Shown here: one piece after another, positions 35,601 through 42,901 of the stretch
Numbering within the stretch: the stretch's first letter is position 1
Layout of the letters: every line of letters starts with the position of its first letter
NCBI GenBank assembly: GCA_963930055.1
Contig: CAWVKS010000003.1
Coordinates: 124,001 to 188,000 of the forward strand
Direction of reading: 5' to 3'
Origin: Pullichristensenella sp963930055
GTDB taxonomy: Bacteria > Bacillota > Clostridia > Christensenellales > Aristaeellaceae
Length of the DNA stretch: 64,000 nucleotides
The notes under the pieces: generated by a model
Databases searched by the model: none
Told to the model about the DNA's origin: nothing
What the model saw: the letters and a program-made list of their open reading frames with translations, nothing else
Program-made: the position numbers and the translations under genes

Positions 35601-36357
35601 AGACTCGCTGAAGAGACTGCGGCTCAATGCCATCGCGCGCGAGGAACTATTGTCGGATTTGCGCAGGCTTCCGAATATCCAAGGAGAGCTTCGCAGACAA
35701 TGGGAAGCGTATCTGAAGAGCGGTCAGTCCTATCATCTTATTACATTCGGTGCCGAAACGGCGGAGAAGGAACGGGGTGCTTTCTTTATTACGCCTGTGC
35801 ATCCTCTTGTGCGTCAGGCAGCCGCCCATTTTGTGGCTGATAAACCATTGCACGTTCACCTTGCATATGATTTGCCCGGTGTACCATCCGGGGACTACCC
35901 CATATCTATATATGCATGGGACTACATAGGCGTTCGCTCCGACTTCCGTTTGGTCGTGGTCTGCGAGGAATCTCATCTTGCCGAAGAATTGCCGGAATAC
36001 TTGCTGTCAGCAACCACGGTAGAAAGTCCTGCCGAACTGCAGCAAGGAACATGGGACGCCTTGGAGAAGCGCCACATACAAATGTGGCAAGAAGAACGGG
36101 AACGCCATATTGTTTCTACCAAGCGTATCGCTTCCTATAAGCTGGAATGTTTGAAGAACAACTTCCAGAACAGAAAAACGATGCTCGAAGGCAGGATTGC
36201 AGAAATGAAGGATCTTCGCATTACAACGATGCACAAAGCCGCGCTTAAAAATGCAACGGAGCGCTACCATCAGAGGGTAGCTGTGATCGAAGCACAGAGC
36301 CAAATGGCAGACATCCATACAACGTTGATCGCCAACGGCGTGATCACCGTGAGATAG
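32698..36357 (+). CDS. SNF2-type DEAH helicase with possible Swt1-HEPN-like N-terminus
   Basis: This protein of up to 1219 residues has a superfamily-2 motor: Walker A SVGVGKTIEAGL near residue 320, IIDEAHHLRNG near 437, LTATPLQTSNDDLY, and the C-terminal helicase lobe with GSEGLDYQFCDTMINYDLPW and QRIGRIDRRGQ near 790-830. The first 130 or so residues (NWWEECVLSNLTPFQRKR, LNALDLDVLLRVADKAWYIM) resemble the Swt1-type HEPN domain; I see no HEPN catalytic RxxxxH motif. The C-terminal third is helical and unassigned. TTG 32698 follows GGAGAGG; ATG 32761 or ATG 32800 are alternatives. The gene lies 15 nt after brxL but is visibly AT-richer, so it was probably acquired separately. Confidence 0.78.
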   Translation: MSEACKRKCTNAKHLVCSTYKMYLKSKTKDRVNDMFEGNYPSQMNHFLCKAAQALEAWLARVLPKTGVNWWEECVLSNLTPFQRKRVGREQAGRLNALDLDVLLRVADKAWYIMQTYTHLPSSIRESICDLADVENRWLYYHEESYPEATLFSDLEKLSRFFRQIGCGDILTDLEDFKSMVDQQKAGAPKAEYSTIQNKEDTNNIIAEKSLVDIVGKPGLRGMVFSVSTLGDTHKYEVFVDGALRTYYDGQIAPIIETPQYEWTDAQTLRSYLSAYQINNPSSGNLYSLNAARIDFVPYQFRPALKLIRTDEPRILIADSVGVGKTIEAGLIIKELEARSNLEKILIICPKPLVADRKWENEMKRFDEEFIPLDGDMLRQLISDTDRDGEWPSRYGKVIIPYSILDKRTLEGQSSRGGRSFGLQSLDPVPHFDLVIIDEAHHLRNGSLDKQKAYAYKCVHYFCEHADAVVMLTATPLQTSNDDLYTLLNLLRPDIIIDKSSFDMMAKPNPYIAKCSHIVRAAQEGWQAEALETIGQVLTTQWGRTVIANNPVFGEVRQALIQKTISREDRVKLITNIESLHSFDMMLNRTRRRDIQDFCVRRTYTLESGFTDKQRQLHDALLAFEMAALAKLHGSRGVSFMMSILKRQAASCIFGLAPHIKDLIARRFDQLQDDLDFDFGQSGLAERDFAIFVQMATDILKLANALPPNDPKFEGVLEIVQEKQKAANNKIILFSTFRYTLRYVGQRLKEAGIRVDQIDGSTDANTRLELRRRFELPKEDVDALDILLFTEVGSEGLDYQFCDTMINYDLPWNPMRIEQRIGRIDRRGQKSEVVNIYNVITCGTIDAEIYKRCLLRIGVFESSIGECEEILGEIGKQIEAIAMDVGLTEAEREAKLEQMADNKVRRMQEINRLEQEEKAFFGFDLSNYLVSREIRDAESPFLTARSLQHLVEMYLSVRLGPGAYILGEDSLKRLRLNAIAREELLSDLRRLPNIQGELRRQWEAYLKSGQSYHLITFGAETAEKERGAFFITPVHPLVRQAAAHFVADKPLHVHLAYDLPGVPSGDYPISIYAWDYIGVRSDFRLVVVCEESHLAEELPEYLLSATTVESPAELQQGTWDALEKRHIQMWQEERERHIVSTKRIASYKLECLKNNFQNRKTMLEGRIAEMKDLRITTMHKAALKNATERYHQRVAVIEAQSQMADIHTTLIANGVITVR

Positions 36358-36395
36358 TGGCATCAAATCGTCGTCATAGATGAGGAGGAACATCA

Positions 36396-39300
36396 GTGTC
36401 TATACAAGAGATTCAGAAGCGCTTCTCGAGTGATCTGACCTTGCCGCAAAGTTCCGAATTGCGCGGCATACTTGCGAAATTTCAACCAGAAGATTTGAAG
36501 ACGGTCGAAGAGCATCGAATGTATCTTGAATTGCTCGCAAAATTCAGATGCTTTGGGGTCGAAGCCATTAAGCAACAGGGGACGATGCTTCTCTCCACGC
36601 TGGAATCGCTTCTTTCAGTGGGGGAGGACGGGGTATACTCAAACAGTCTGAGGTTTATCTATGAGCTGATCCAGAATGTGGATGACTGTGACTATAAGGA
36701 TCCATCTGACTGTCAACTTGATATAGACTTTCGCTATGAACAAGTACCTGGAAGGATTGTTTTTACATATAACGAGACTGGATTTACCCCGAATAACGTT
36801 TTTGCGATTACAGGTATCGCGGAAGCAGCCAAAAATATCAAATCGGATAAAGTAGAGATTGGTGAAAAGGGTATCGGCTTCAAATCAGTTTTTGGTATTG
36901 CCGATAAGGTCTTGATTCAAAGCGGAATGTTTTCTTTTGAGTTGCATAAAAACAACTTTATTGTGCCAGTTCCGTGTTACGAAGACTTTAAGCCAGTAAA
37001 TGGCACACGCATGACGCTGGAGATGGATCGAGCCGCATGTCAGCAGATTTATCGCGATCTGGTCAAGCAGTACATGCATAAGGAGGCGATCCTGAACCGC
37101 AATCCAATCTTGTTCCTCAACAAATTGACGCGTTTGAGGATGTACTTTGATGAATGGCGTTCTTTGGAATTCAACATACAGCGCGGGAACGCGCAGAAGC
37201 GCGGAGAGTTCAGCTTCGAGGAAAATACTGTTATATCCGTCCACATGCGCGACCATGATCGAGGTTTGACACTGCCAAACATTGATAAGGAGATATCTTG
37301 CTATCGTTACACGCAGCCGATCATCTATGGGGAGAGAGAATGTCGCGCCAGATATGGAGACGATGCGCCGTTTTTTGAACGGCAGCACAATTTGATCGCT
37401 ATTTTCCCGCATCTCACAGAAGACCTTGCGGGCTTCAAAGGTATGCTCTATTCCTTCCTGCCCACGCAGATCAAGCTGACTGTTCCTCTGCTTCTCCACG
37501 TGCCCTTCAAATTGGATGGCTCTAGGGAATTTGTCGATCCACGCAAAAAAGATGCTTGGTTTAACTATACGGTCGAAGAACTTAGCGCATTCCTGAAACT
37601 CGTATATCAGGATATGGCTCGCGTTGTGAAAAGGCGCATTGTGGATTATTTGCCCACGGCTGGATCGTACTTTTTCGGAAGGGTCAGCGAGAAAGTAGAT
37701 TGCCTCCGCTGCGAGAAACTGCATTCGCAAATCGCGCTCAGCAACAAAATATTCCTAACGGAAGCCGGTCGCTTTGAGGATGTTACCCATATCATTTCTT
37801 TCGGCAAAGATGAATATATCGACGACCCAGCGTTGATACACGGCCTGCTCGGAGAAACGACTCCGTTGTTCGTACCCGAGGGTCAGGTAGACATGAAACG
37901 GTTTGGGGCGCGAGTCATGACCGATATTCCGGCAAAGCTTTTTCGTCGAGGATTGCAAGATGTTGCTATTTTCGAGACGATCCTGTATTGGCTCGAAAAA
38001 AATGCCCCGAATATTGACTATAAGCGCATGCTTGCCGAGCAGTGCGACGTCATTTTGACACGCACCCATCTGGAGTGCATCGGCAGGCATAGAAAACTCG
38101 CGGAAGCGTTTAAGGACGTCTCCATAAAGGCCATTTCCAGCAACAGGCGCCCGGACTTTATCCTCGACAAAGATGTAAGACTGGCGTCAGAGCAATTTCG
38201 TCAAGAGATCGTGGAATTGGTGAACGGCGCGGGCATCGACAGGCGTCTCGTTGATTATCTCGACCAGTGCGGATATGCGTTTTTCTTGATCAACAGCGGA
38301 GCTGAGTTTGTGCTTGCCGCAAGAAATGGTGTGGTTCTTTCCGAAGGCGAGGAGCTTATTTCTTTCAGTACGCTTACCGCGGCGTTTGACAACAGGCAAA
38401 CATTTTCTGCGACGCTGAAAATACGCCAGGCCTCGGAGGACTTGGATCGAGCAGATGACAGGCTGTCCAATGAAGATTATCTCATGCTCCTGCGGAACGT
38501 TCGCAAAAGCATAAAGGCCGCTTACAAGGACAAAACGTATGACAACTATGTACAAATCATTCTCAAGGCTGGTGTCAATAAAGAACGTTTCCTCGGCGAG
38601 ATACTCCAGAATGCGGATGATTGTATGTATCCGCCCGGAGAAGAGCCGACGTTTGTCTTGGAGGTGGATCCTGCGGACGAAGAGAAGATCATAGTTGCAT
38701 ACAATGAATGTGGTTTTACTAAGCACAATGTCCGCGCTATCACAGCAATCGGGGAATCGACCAAGAAACGGTTGATGGAGGGCAAAAGCGATTTGATCGG
38801 GGAGAAGGGAGTCGGATTTAAAGCTGTATTCGGCGTGGCAAAGGACGTCGAGATACACAGCAATGGTTTTGACTTCAGACTAACCGACAGGCTTCCGACC
38901 ATTCCACAGGAGTGCAAACCCGAAAGCAATACCGTAGGGACCCGTATGCGATTTAGCCTTAAGCATAGCGCAAAAGCGGTCATCAGGCGCGACGATATAC
39001 TGCGCAGGTGTTTGTGCTTGCGAAAGCTGCGCAAAATTGAGATATTGCACGAGAAAATCGAGATCGAGGATAACGAAAGGTTTCGCGTCATAACGTTCAG
39101 TGGCAAAAAACTCTCATTTGAGCGATATGTGCATGCATTTGAGGTACAGGATGCCGCTGCGCTCAATGAGCGTGGCGCTTCGGGCATCCATATCGACGAA
39201 CGACAGCAGATCGTTTGCTATATACCTTTTACAAAAAGTGCGATCCAGGAAATACTTGTGTACAATGGCCTACCCACACGGATCAAGAGCATGGTTCCTC

Positions 39301-41096
39301 TCGTGATTGATGCTCCGTTTGAGTTGACGACCGCAAGAGAGGACGTTCTGGAAAATCGATGGAATGCCATTATCCGCGAGGAAGTCTATAAGGCGATCCT
39401 TAAGATCATCTGCGCAAAGAAGCAAGATGGTTTGGATGTTCTGCGCTTCGTGGGGGTAAAAACCGCCAATGGTACGACCACTTTCAAAAACTTCGACAAT
39501 GAGTATCTCAATAGATTTGACTGGCTCTCCGCTCTGAAGGAGCTCGAGATACTGCCGGTGCTTGGAAAGAAGCGATGGACGTCGGCCGCTTTGACAGATC
39601 GTAGTACCCTTATTCCAGAATTTATCGCCAGATTGAGCGCGGAGGAGGATATAAGCGCCCTTTTCGGAAGGACGATTATCAATACCATTGGCAAAAGCCA
39701 GTATATACAGTTGCTTGAACTCATGGGGTGCCGTAAGGCGAGAGGAGGAGAAATATTCTATGTGCTGCAGATGTTGGTAAATGCCAATATCGAGAAAGAG
39801 AGTTTCCGTAGGGGTCTGTATGCCTACCTCGCCAACGATGGCGGAAATCCCTTTGAGGGGATCGGAGTTCGTATACTGGAATTGCCAGTCTTCCCTGTGC
39901 GCGAGAACAGCGGTACGCGGTTTAGACGATTCCCTGATGAAATGTATACGCATACGTCTTTGATGTCTTCGGAAGATTACTGCATTTTGGATGAAAAGAT
40001 CATGTCAGCCGACATGGCAGAGCAGATACTGAAGTGCGTGAACAAAAGAATACTTCCGTTGACACGGGATGTGCTGAACAATAGGTACAGGAAACGGTTG
40101 CGCGAAAGGATCATGTCCTGTACTCACTCAAATTGTGCCGAAACAGCGCTGTGGATCAAGTCGGAATTTGAACACAACATCTCGGCCTTTGAGGACTGTA
40201 TTTTTGAATTGCGCGGCATGTCTGATCATATCCCGATGCGCATGTTGAATGGGCATTATCGCGCAGGTAGGAAATTCTTAAATATAACGCGGATGACTTT
40301 TCGGGGCCAACTATTGCCCTCCATGGTCATTGCTCCAACATTTGAAGCGTTCGGGAAGCGTCTCGACCTTCCTGATATTCAAAGGTTGCGATTTGACGAT
40401 ATGGAAGAGGTCGTTGCGGGTATCGCAGAGGTAAGTGATGCGGACATAGAGGATATACAGCAGTTGGAGCATGTGACAGAGATCGTAGGGGGATTATACT
40501 GTGAACGCCTGTTGTCTGACGAGCAGGTAGATAAGTATGATTTTCAATTTGTAAAGCTGTGGAGCGAAAGACTTGATGGACTTTCAGAAGACAGGGAATT
40601 CCCTGAATCTGCTGTAAAGAATATCAGCCGCATAAGAGAGCATATTCAGAAACTCTTTGTGGCGCCCAACAAATACCACCTGTGTACATATACGCGCTGG
40701 GAACCGTCACAGGCATTGAACGGTGAATATACAAGGAAAATGTATAGAGGCACAAAAGGACGCTGTTTTTGCCAAATGTGCAAGAAAAGCTGGCCGGAAC
40801 GCTACATCGAAAACAACGAGATTGATATAGAACCGGCATATGCATGGGAGCAAACGCGCCTGAGCCTTTGTTTGCAATGCAGCAAGGATTATATCCTTCT
40901 GCGCAACAACAAGGCCATACGCCAGAGATTCGTTCAAAACATCATGAAGGCTGATGTTGCCAACGTAGGCACATGTGAGATCGGTATCGGCGAAGACAGG
41001 AGCATTACCTTCACAGCAACCCACTTGGCTGAGATTCAAGAGATATTCAGGCAACAGGGCTGGGGAGACAATGCTCCCAGACGGCAAGAGTCATAA
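36396..41096 (+). CDS. Large protein with two Sacsin/Hsp90-like (GHKL) ATPase domains and a C-terminal Cys4 motif
   Basis: This 1566-residue protein carries two complete Bergerat-fold ATPase modules. The first has N-box ELIQNVDD near residue 90, NETGF and GEKGIGFKSVFG near 155. The second has EILQNADD near 735, NECGF and GEKGVGFKAVFG near 803. Both keep the N-box Glu/Asn and the lid glycines, so both should bind ATP. Near the C-terminus CQMCKKSW and CLQCSKDY (about 1457-1495) form a likely zinc site like those of HNH or NOV-type modules. GTG 36396 follows GAGGAGG, 38 nt after the helicase gene. The base composition is like the helicase and unlike BREX. The function is unknown; the context suggests anti-phage defence. 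Confidence 0.72.
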   Translation: MSIQEIQKRFSSDLTLPQSSELRGILAKFQPEDLKTVEEHRMYLELLAKFRCFGVEAIKQQGTMLLSTLESLLSVGEDGVYSNSLRFIYELIQNVDDCDYKDPSDCQLDIDFRYEQVPGRIVFTYNETGFTPNNVFAITGIAEAAKNIKSDKVEIGEKGIGFKSVFGIADKVLIQSGMFSFELHKNNFIVPVPCYEDFKPVNGTRMTLEMDRAACQQIYRDLVKQYMHKEAILNRNPILFLNKLTRLRMYFDEWRSLEFNIQRGNAQKRGEFSFEENTVISVHMRDHDRGLTLPNIDKEISCYRYTQPIIYGERECRARYGDDAPFFERQHNLIAIFPHLTEDLAGFKGMLYSFLPTQIKLTVPLLLHVPFKLDGSREFVDPRKKDAWFNYTVEELSAFLKLVYQDMARVVKRRIVDYLPTAGSYFFGRVSEKVDCLRCEKLHSQIALSNKIFLTEAGRFEDVTHIISFGKDEYIDDPALIHGLLGETTPLFVPEGQVDMKRFGARVMTDIPAKLFRRGLQDVAIFETILYWLEKNAPNIDYKRMLAEQCDVILTRTHLECIGRHRKLAEAFKDVSIKAISSNRRPDFILDKDVRLASEQFRQEIVELVNGAGIDRRLVDYLDQCGYAFFLINSGAEFVLAARNGVVLSEGEELISFSTLTAAFDNRQTFSATLKIRQASEDLDRADDRLSNEDYLMLLRNVRKSIKAAYKDKTYDNYVQIILKAGVNKERFLGEILQNADDCMYPPGEEPTFVLEVDPADEEKIIVAYNECGFTKHNVRAITAIGESTKKRLMEGKSDLIGEKGVGFKAVFGVAKDVEIHSNGFDFRLTDRLPTIPQECKPESNTVGTRMRFSLKHSAKAVIRRDDILRRCLCLRKLRKIEILHEKIEIEDNERFRVITFSGKKLSFERYVHAFEVQDAAALNERGASGIHIDERQQIVCYIPFTKSAIQEILVYNGLPTRIKSMVPLVIDAPFELTTAREDVLENRWNAIIREEVYKAILKIICAKKQDGLDVLRFVGVKTANGTTTFKNFDNEYLNRFDWLSALKELEILPVLGKKRWTSAALTDRSTLIPEFIARLSAEEDISALFGRTIINTIGKSQYIQLLELMGCRKARGGEIFYVLQMLVNANIEKESFRRGLYAYLANDGGNPFEGIGVRILELPVFPVRENSGTRFRRFPDEMYTHTSLMSSEDYCILDEKIMSADMAEQILKCVNKRILPLTRDVLNNRYRKRLRERIMSCTHSNCAETALWIKSEFEHNISAFEDCIFELRGMSDHIPMRMLNGHYRAGRKFLNITRMTFRGQLLPSMVIAPTFEAFGKRLDLPDIQRLRFDDMEEVVAGIAEVSDADIEDIQQLEHVTEIVGGLYCERLLSDEQVDKYDFQFVKLWSERLDGLSEDREFPESAVKNISRIREHIQKLFVAPNKYHLCTYTRWEPSQALNGEYTRKMYRGTKGRCFCQMCKKSWPERYIENNEIDIEPAYAWEQTRLSLCLQCSKDYILLRNNKAIRQRFVQNIMKADVANVGTCEIGIGEDRSITFTATHLAEIQEIFRQQGWGDNAPRRQES

Positions 41097-41102
41097 AGGT
41101 CC

Positions 41103-41249
41103 GTCGCTCAGATGATGGATATGCTGAATCTTAAATCGAGGGCCAATTTCCGCAAACTCTACCTCGATCCGGCGCTTGAAAACGACCTCATCGTCATGGG
41201 CATACCGGATAAACCCAGCAGCAGGGACCAGAATTATATACGAAAATAG
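41103..41249 (+). pseudogene. 3' remnant of a Fic-family gene
   Basis: From about 41106 a frame of 47 codons plus stop reads AQMMDMLNLKSRANFRKLYL, then DPALENDLIVMGIPDKPSSR and ends YIRK. The C-terminus of the intact Fic protein at 54579-55571 is nearly identical (AQLMDMLNLKSRANFRKLYL ... YIRR). The Fic catalytic domain is missing: the fragment begins just 6 nt after the large ATPase gene ends. It marks a recombination or deletion junction at the edge of the defence island. Confidence 0.88.
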
Positions 41250-41471
41250 CTGCGCACGGCTTGATTTTTGATCGTTGCTCTTTCATGGCAAAGCCATGCT
41301 GCGAGCGCAGCGAACCGGCAAGTACGAGGGCGCGTCGAGGGCACGGGGAGCGGATTCCCCACCAGGATTCGCGGCGACAGAATTGCGGGGCAATTTCTGG
41401 CTACCGGGGAGAATCTTGCTCTGCGGAAACTGCGCTTTTCGCTCCGTCCCTCCACCGCGCTTTTGCCGGAC
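41250..41471. other. Non-coding stretch with consecutive small hairpins
   Basis: Between the Fic remnant and the first IS I see no gene. Three tight inverted repeats follow each other: 41284-41298 (6-bp stem, 3-nt loop), 41298-41311 (6-bp stem) and 41345-41360 (5-bp stem). It may be a remnant of another element or a structured RNA; I cannot assign it. Confidence 0.3.
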
Positions 41472-41479
41472 ATAGTATT
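41472..41479. repeat. Left target-site duplication of the first IS256 element
   Basis: ATAGTATT, repeated exactly at 42825-42832 on the other side of the element. Confidence 0.85.
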
Positions 41480-42824
41480 GATAAGGTACAATAAGTTGCG
41501 CAAAAAAGAATAGACATGGTAGGCAGGCAGCTGGTAGAATGGAGTTGCTACACGACACATTCGAAAGGAGCCTGGGGACCATGTCTGAGAAGATTGTAAC
41601 ACTGAACGAGGAAGTAATCAAGGGGCAAATCAAGGAACTGGTGCGCGGGAGCGTTGAGGAAACGCTGAACGAACTGCTGGAGGCAGAAGCGGAGAAGCTG
41701 ACGCAGGCCGCACGATACGAGCGCAACGAGGCCCGTCAGGGCTACCGCAGCGGCCACTACGACCGGAACCTGACCACGACCTCCGGCGACGTGACACTGC
41801 ACGTGCCTCGTCTGAAGGGCGTATCCTTCGAGACAGCGATCATCGAGCGGTACCGCCGCCGGGAGAGCAGCGTGGAGGAAGCGCTGATCGAGATGTATCT
41901 AGCAGGTGTCTCTGTGCGCCGGGTGGAGGACATCACGGAGGCGCTGTGGGGCAGCAAGGTATCTCCGGCCACGATCAGCGAGCTGAACAAGAAGGCGTAT
42001 GTCCACATCGAGGACTGGCGAAACCGTCCTTTGCAGGGCGGAAAGTATCCTTATGTGTATGTAGACGGCATCTATCTGCGCCGGAATTGGGGCGGAGAGT
42101 ACGAAAACGTGGCCATACTGGTGGCGATTGCGGTCAATGAGGACGGTTACCGGGAGGTTCTGGGCGCTGCGGAGGGAATGAAGGAGGACAAGGCCAGCTG
42201 GGTCGGCTTCTTCCAGTGGCTGAAGGGCCGTGGCCTGGACGGCGTAAAGCTCATTGTCGGCGACAAGTGCCTGGGGATGCTGGAGGCTGTGGGCGAGGTC
42301 TTTCCTGACGCGAAATACCAGCGCTGCACGGTGCACTTCTACCGCAACGTGTTTTCGGTCGTGCCCCGTTCCAAGGTGAAGCACGTTGCAAAGATGCTCA
42401 AGGCGATCCACGCACAGGAGAGCAAGAAGGCCGCCCGCGAGAAGGCCAGAGCCGTCATCACCGAGCTGCGCGAGATGAAGCTGAAGGAGGCGGCAAAGAA
42501 GGTAGAGGACGGCATTGAGGAGACGCTGACCTACTGCGATTTCCCACCCGAACACTGGACGCGGATCCGCACGAACAACGTCATGGAACGCCTGAATCGC
42601 GAGATCCGCAGGCGCACCAGGGTCGTGGGTACCTTCCCTGATGGCAACTCCGCCCTGATGCTCGTCTGCGCCCGCCTGCGCCATGTCGCAGGCACCCAGT
42701 GGGGAAACAAGAAGTACATGAACATGAAGCACCTGGAGGCTACCCTCTGCGATTCCTCCATTGCCTGACAACTCTTTTCTTTCACTGCCTGCATACTATT
42801 TTGCGCATAATGGTTGACAGTACC
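41480..42824 (+). mobile_element. IS256-family insertion sequence with 8-bp target duplication
   Basis: The element is 1345 bp. Imperfect 26-bp terminal inverted repeats at 41480-41505 and 42799-42824 agree at 17 of 26 positions and share the inner GCGCAAAA. The 8-bp sequence ATAGTATT flanks it directly at 41472-41479 and 42825-42832, the duplication size typical of IS256. The transposase is intact, so the element looks recent and possibly mobile. Confidence 0.88.
41581..42768 (+). CDS. IS256-family transposase (first copy)
   Basis: This 395-residue Mutator-type DDE transposase has the features GYRSGHYDRNLTTTSGDVTL, VDGIYLRRNW (first Asp), VGDKCLGML (second Asp), YQRCTVHFYRNV, and TNNVMERLNREIRRRTRVVG with the catalytic Glu. 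AAAGGAG lies 10-12 nt before ATG 41581; an ATG 42 nt upstream in frame is not preceded by a ribosome site. It is full length and uninterrupted. It is not closely related to the second IS256 transposase at 43111-44349. Confidence 0.93.
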   Translation: MSEKIVTLNEEVIKGQIKELVRGSVEETLNELLEAEAEKLTQAARYERNEARQGYRSGHYDRNLTTTSGDVTLHVPRLKGVSFETAIIERYRRRESSVEEALIEMYLAGVSVRRVEDITEALWGSKVSPATISELNKKAYVHIEDWRNRPLQGGKYPYVYVDGIYLRRNWGGEYENVAILVAIAVNEDGYREVLGAAEGMKEDKASWVGFFQWLKGRGLDGVKLIVGDKCLGMLEAVGEVFPDAKYQRCTVHFYRNVFSVVPRSKVKHVAKMLKAIHAQESKKAAREKARAVITELREMKLKEAAKKVEDGIEETLTYCDFPPEHWTRIRTNNVMERLNREIRRRTRVVGTFPDGNSALMLVCARLRHVAGTQWGNKKYMNMKHLEATLCDSSIA

Positions 42825-42832
42825 ATAGTATT
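42825..42832. repeat. Right target-site duplication of the first IS256 element
   Basis: ATAGTATT, identical to 41472-41479. Confidence 0.85.
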
Positions 42833-42873
42833 TGGTTACAAAGTGGATATATGAAAAACGAAAAGTGGTTATA

Positions 42874-42897
42874 AGTTGGATACAATTATATCCAACT
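42874..42897. repeat. Left 24-bp target duplication of the IS1182 element, part of a split palindrome
   Basis: This 24-bp sequence is identical in direct orientation to 45978-46001. It is itself palindromic (9-bp arms around CAATTA). With outer bases GGTTATA at 42867-42873 and TATAACC at 46002-46008, the uninterrupted target would be a 38-bp palindrome with 16-bp arms and a 6-nt centre. Confidence 0.8.
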
Positions 42898-42901
42898 CAG
42901 A

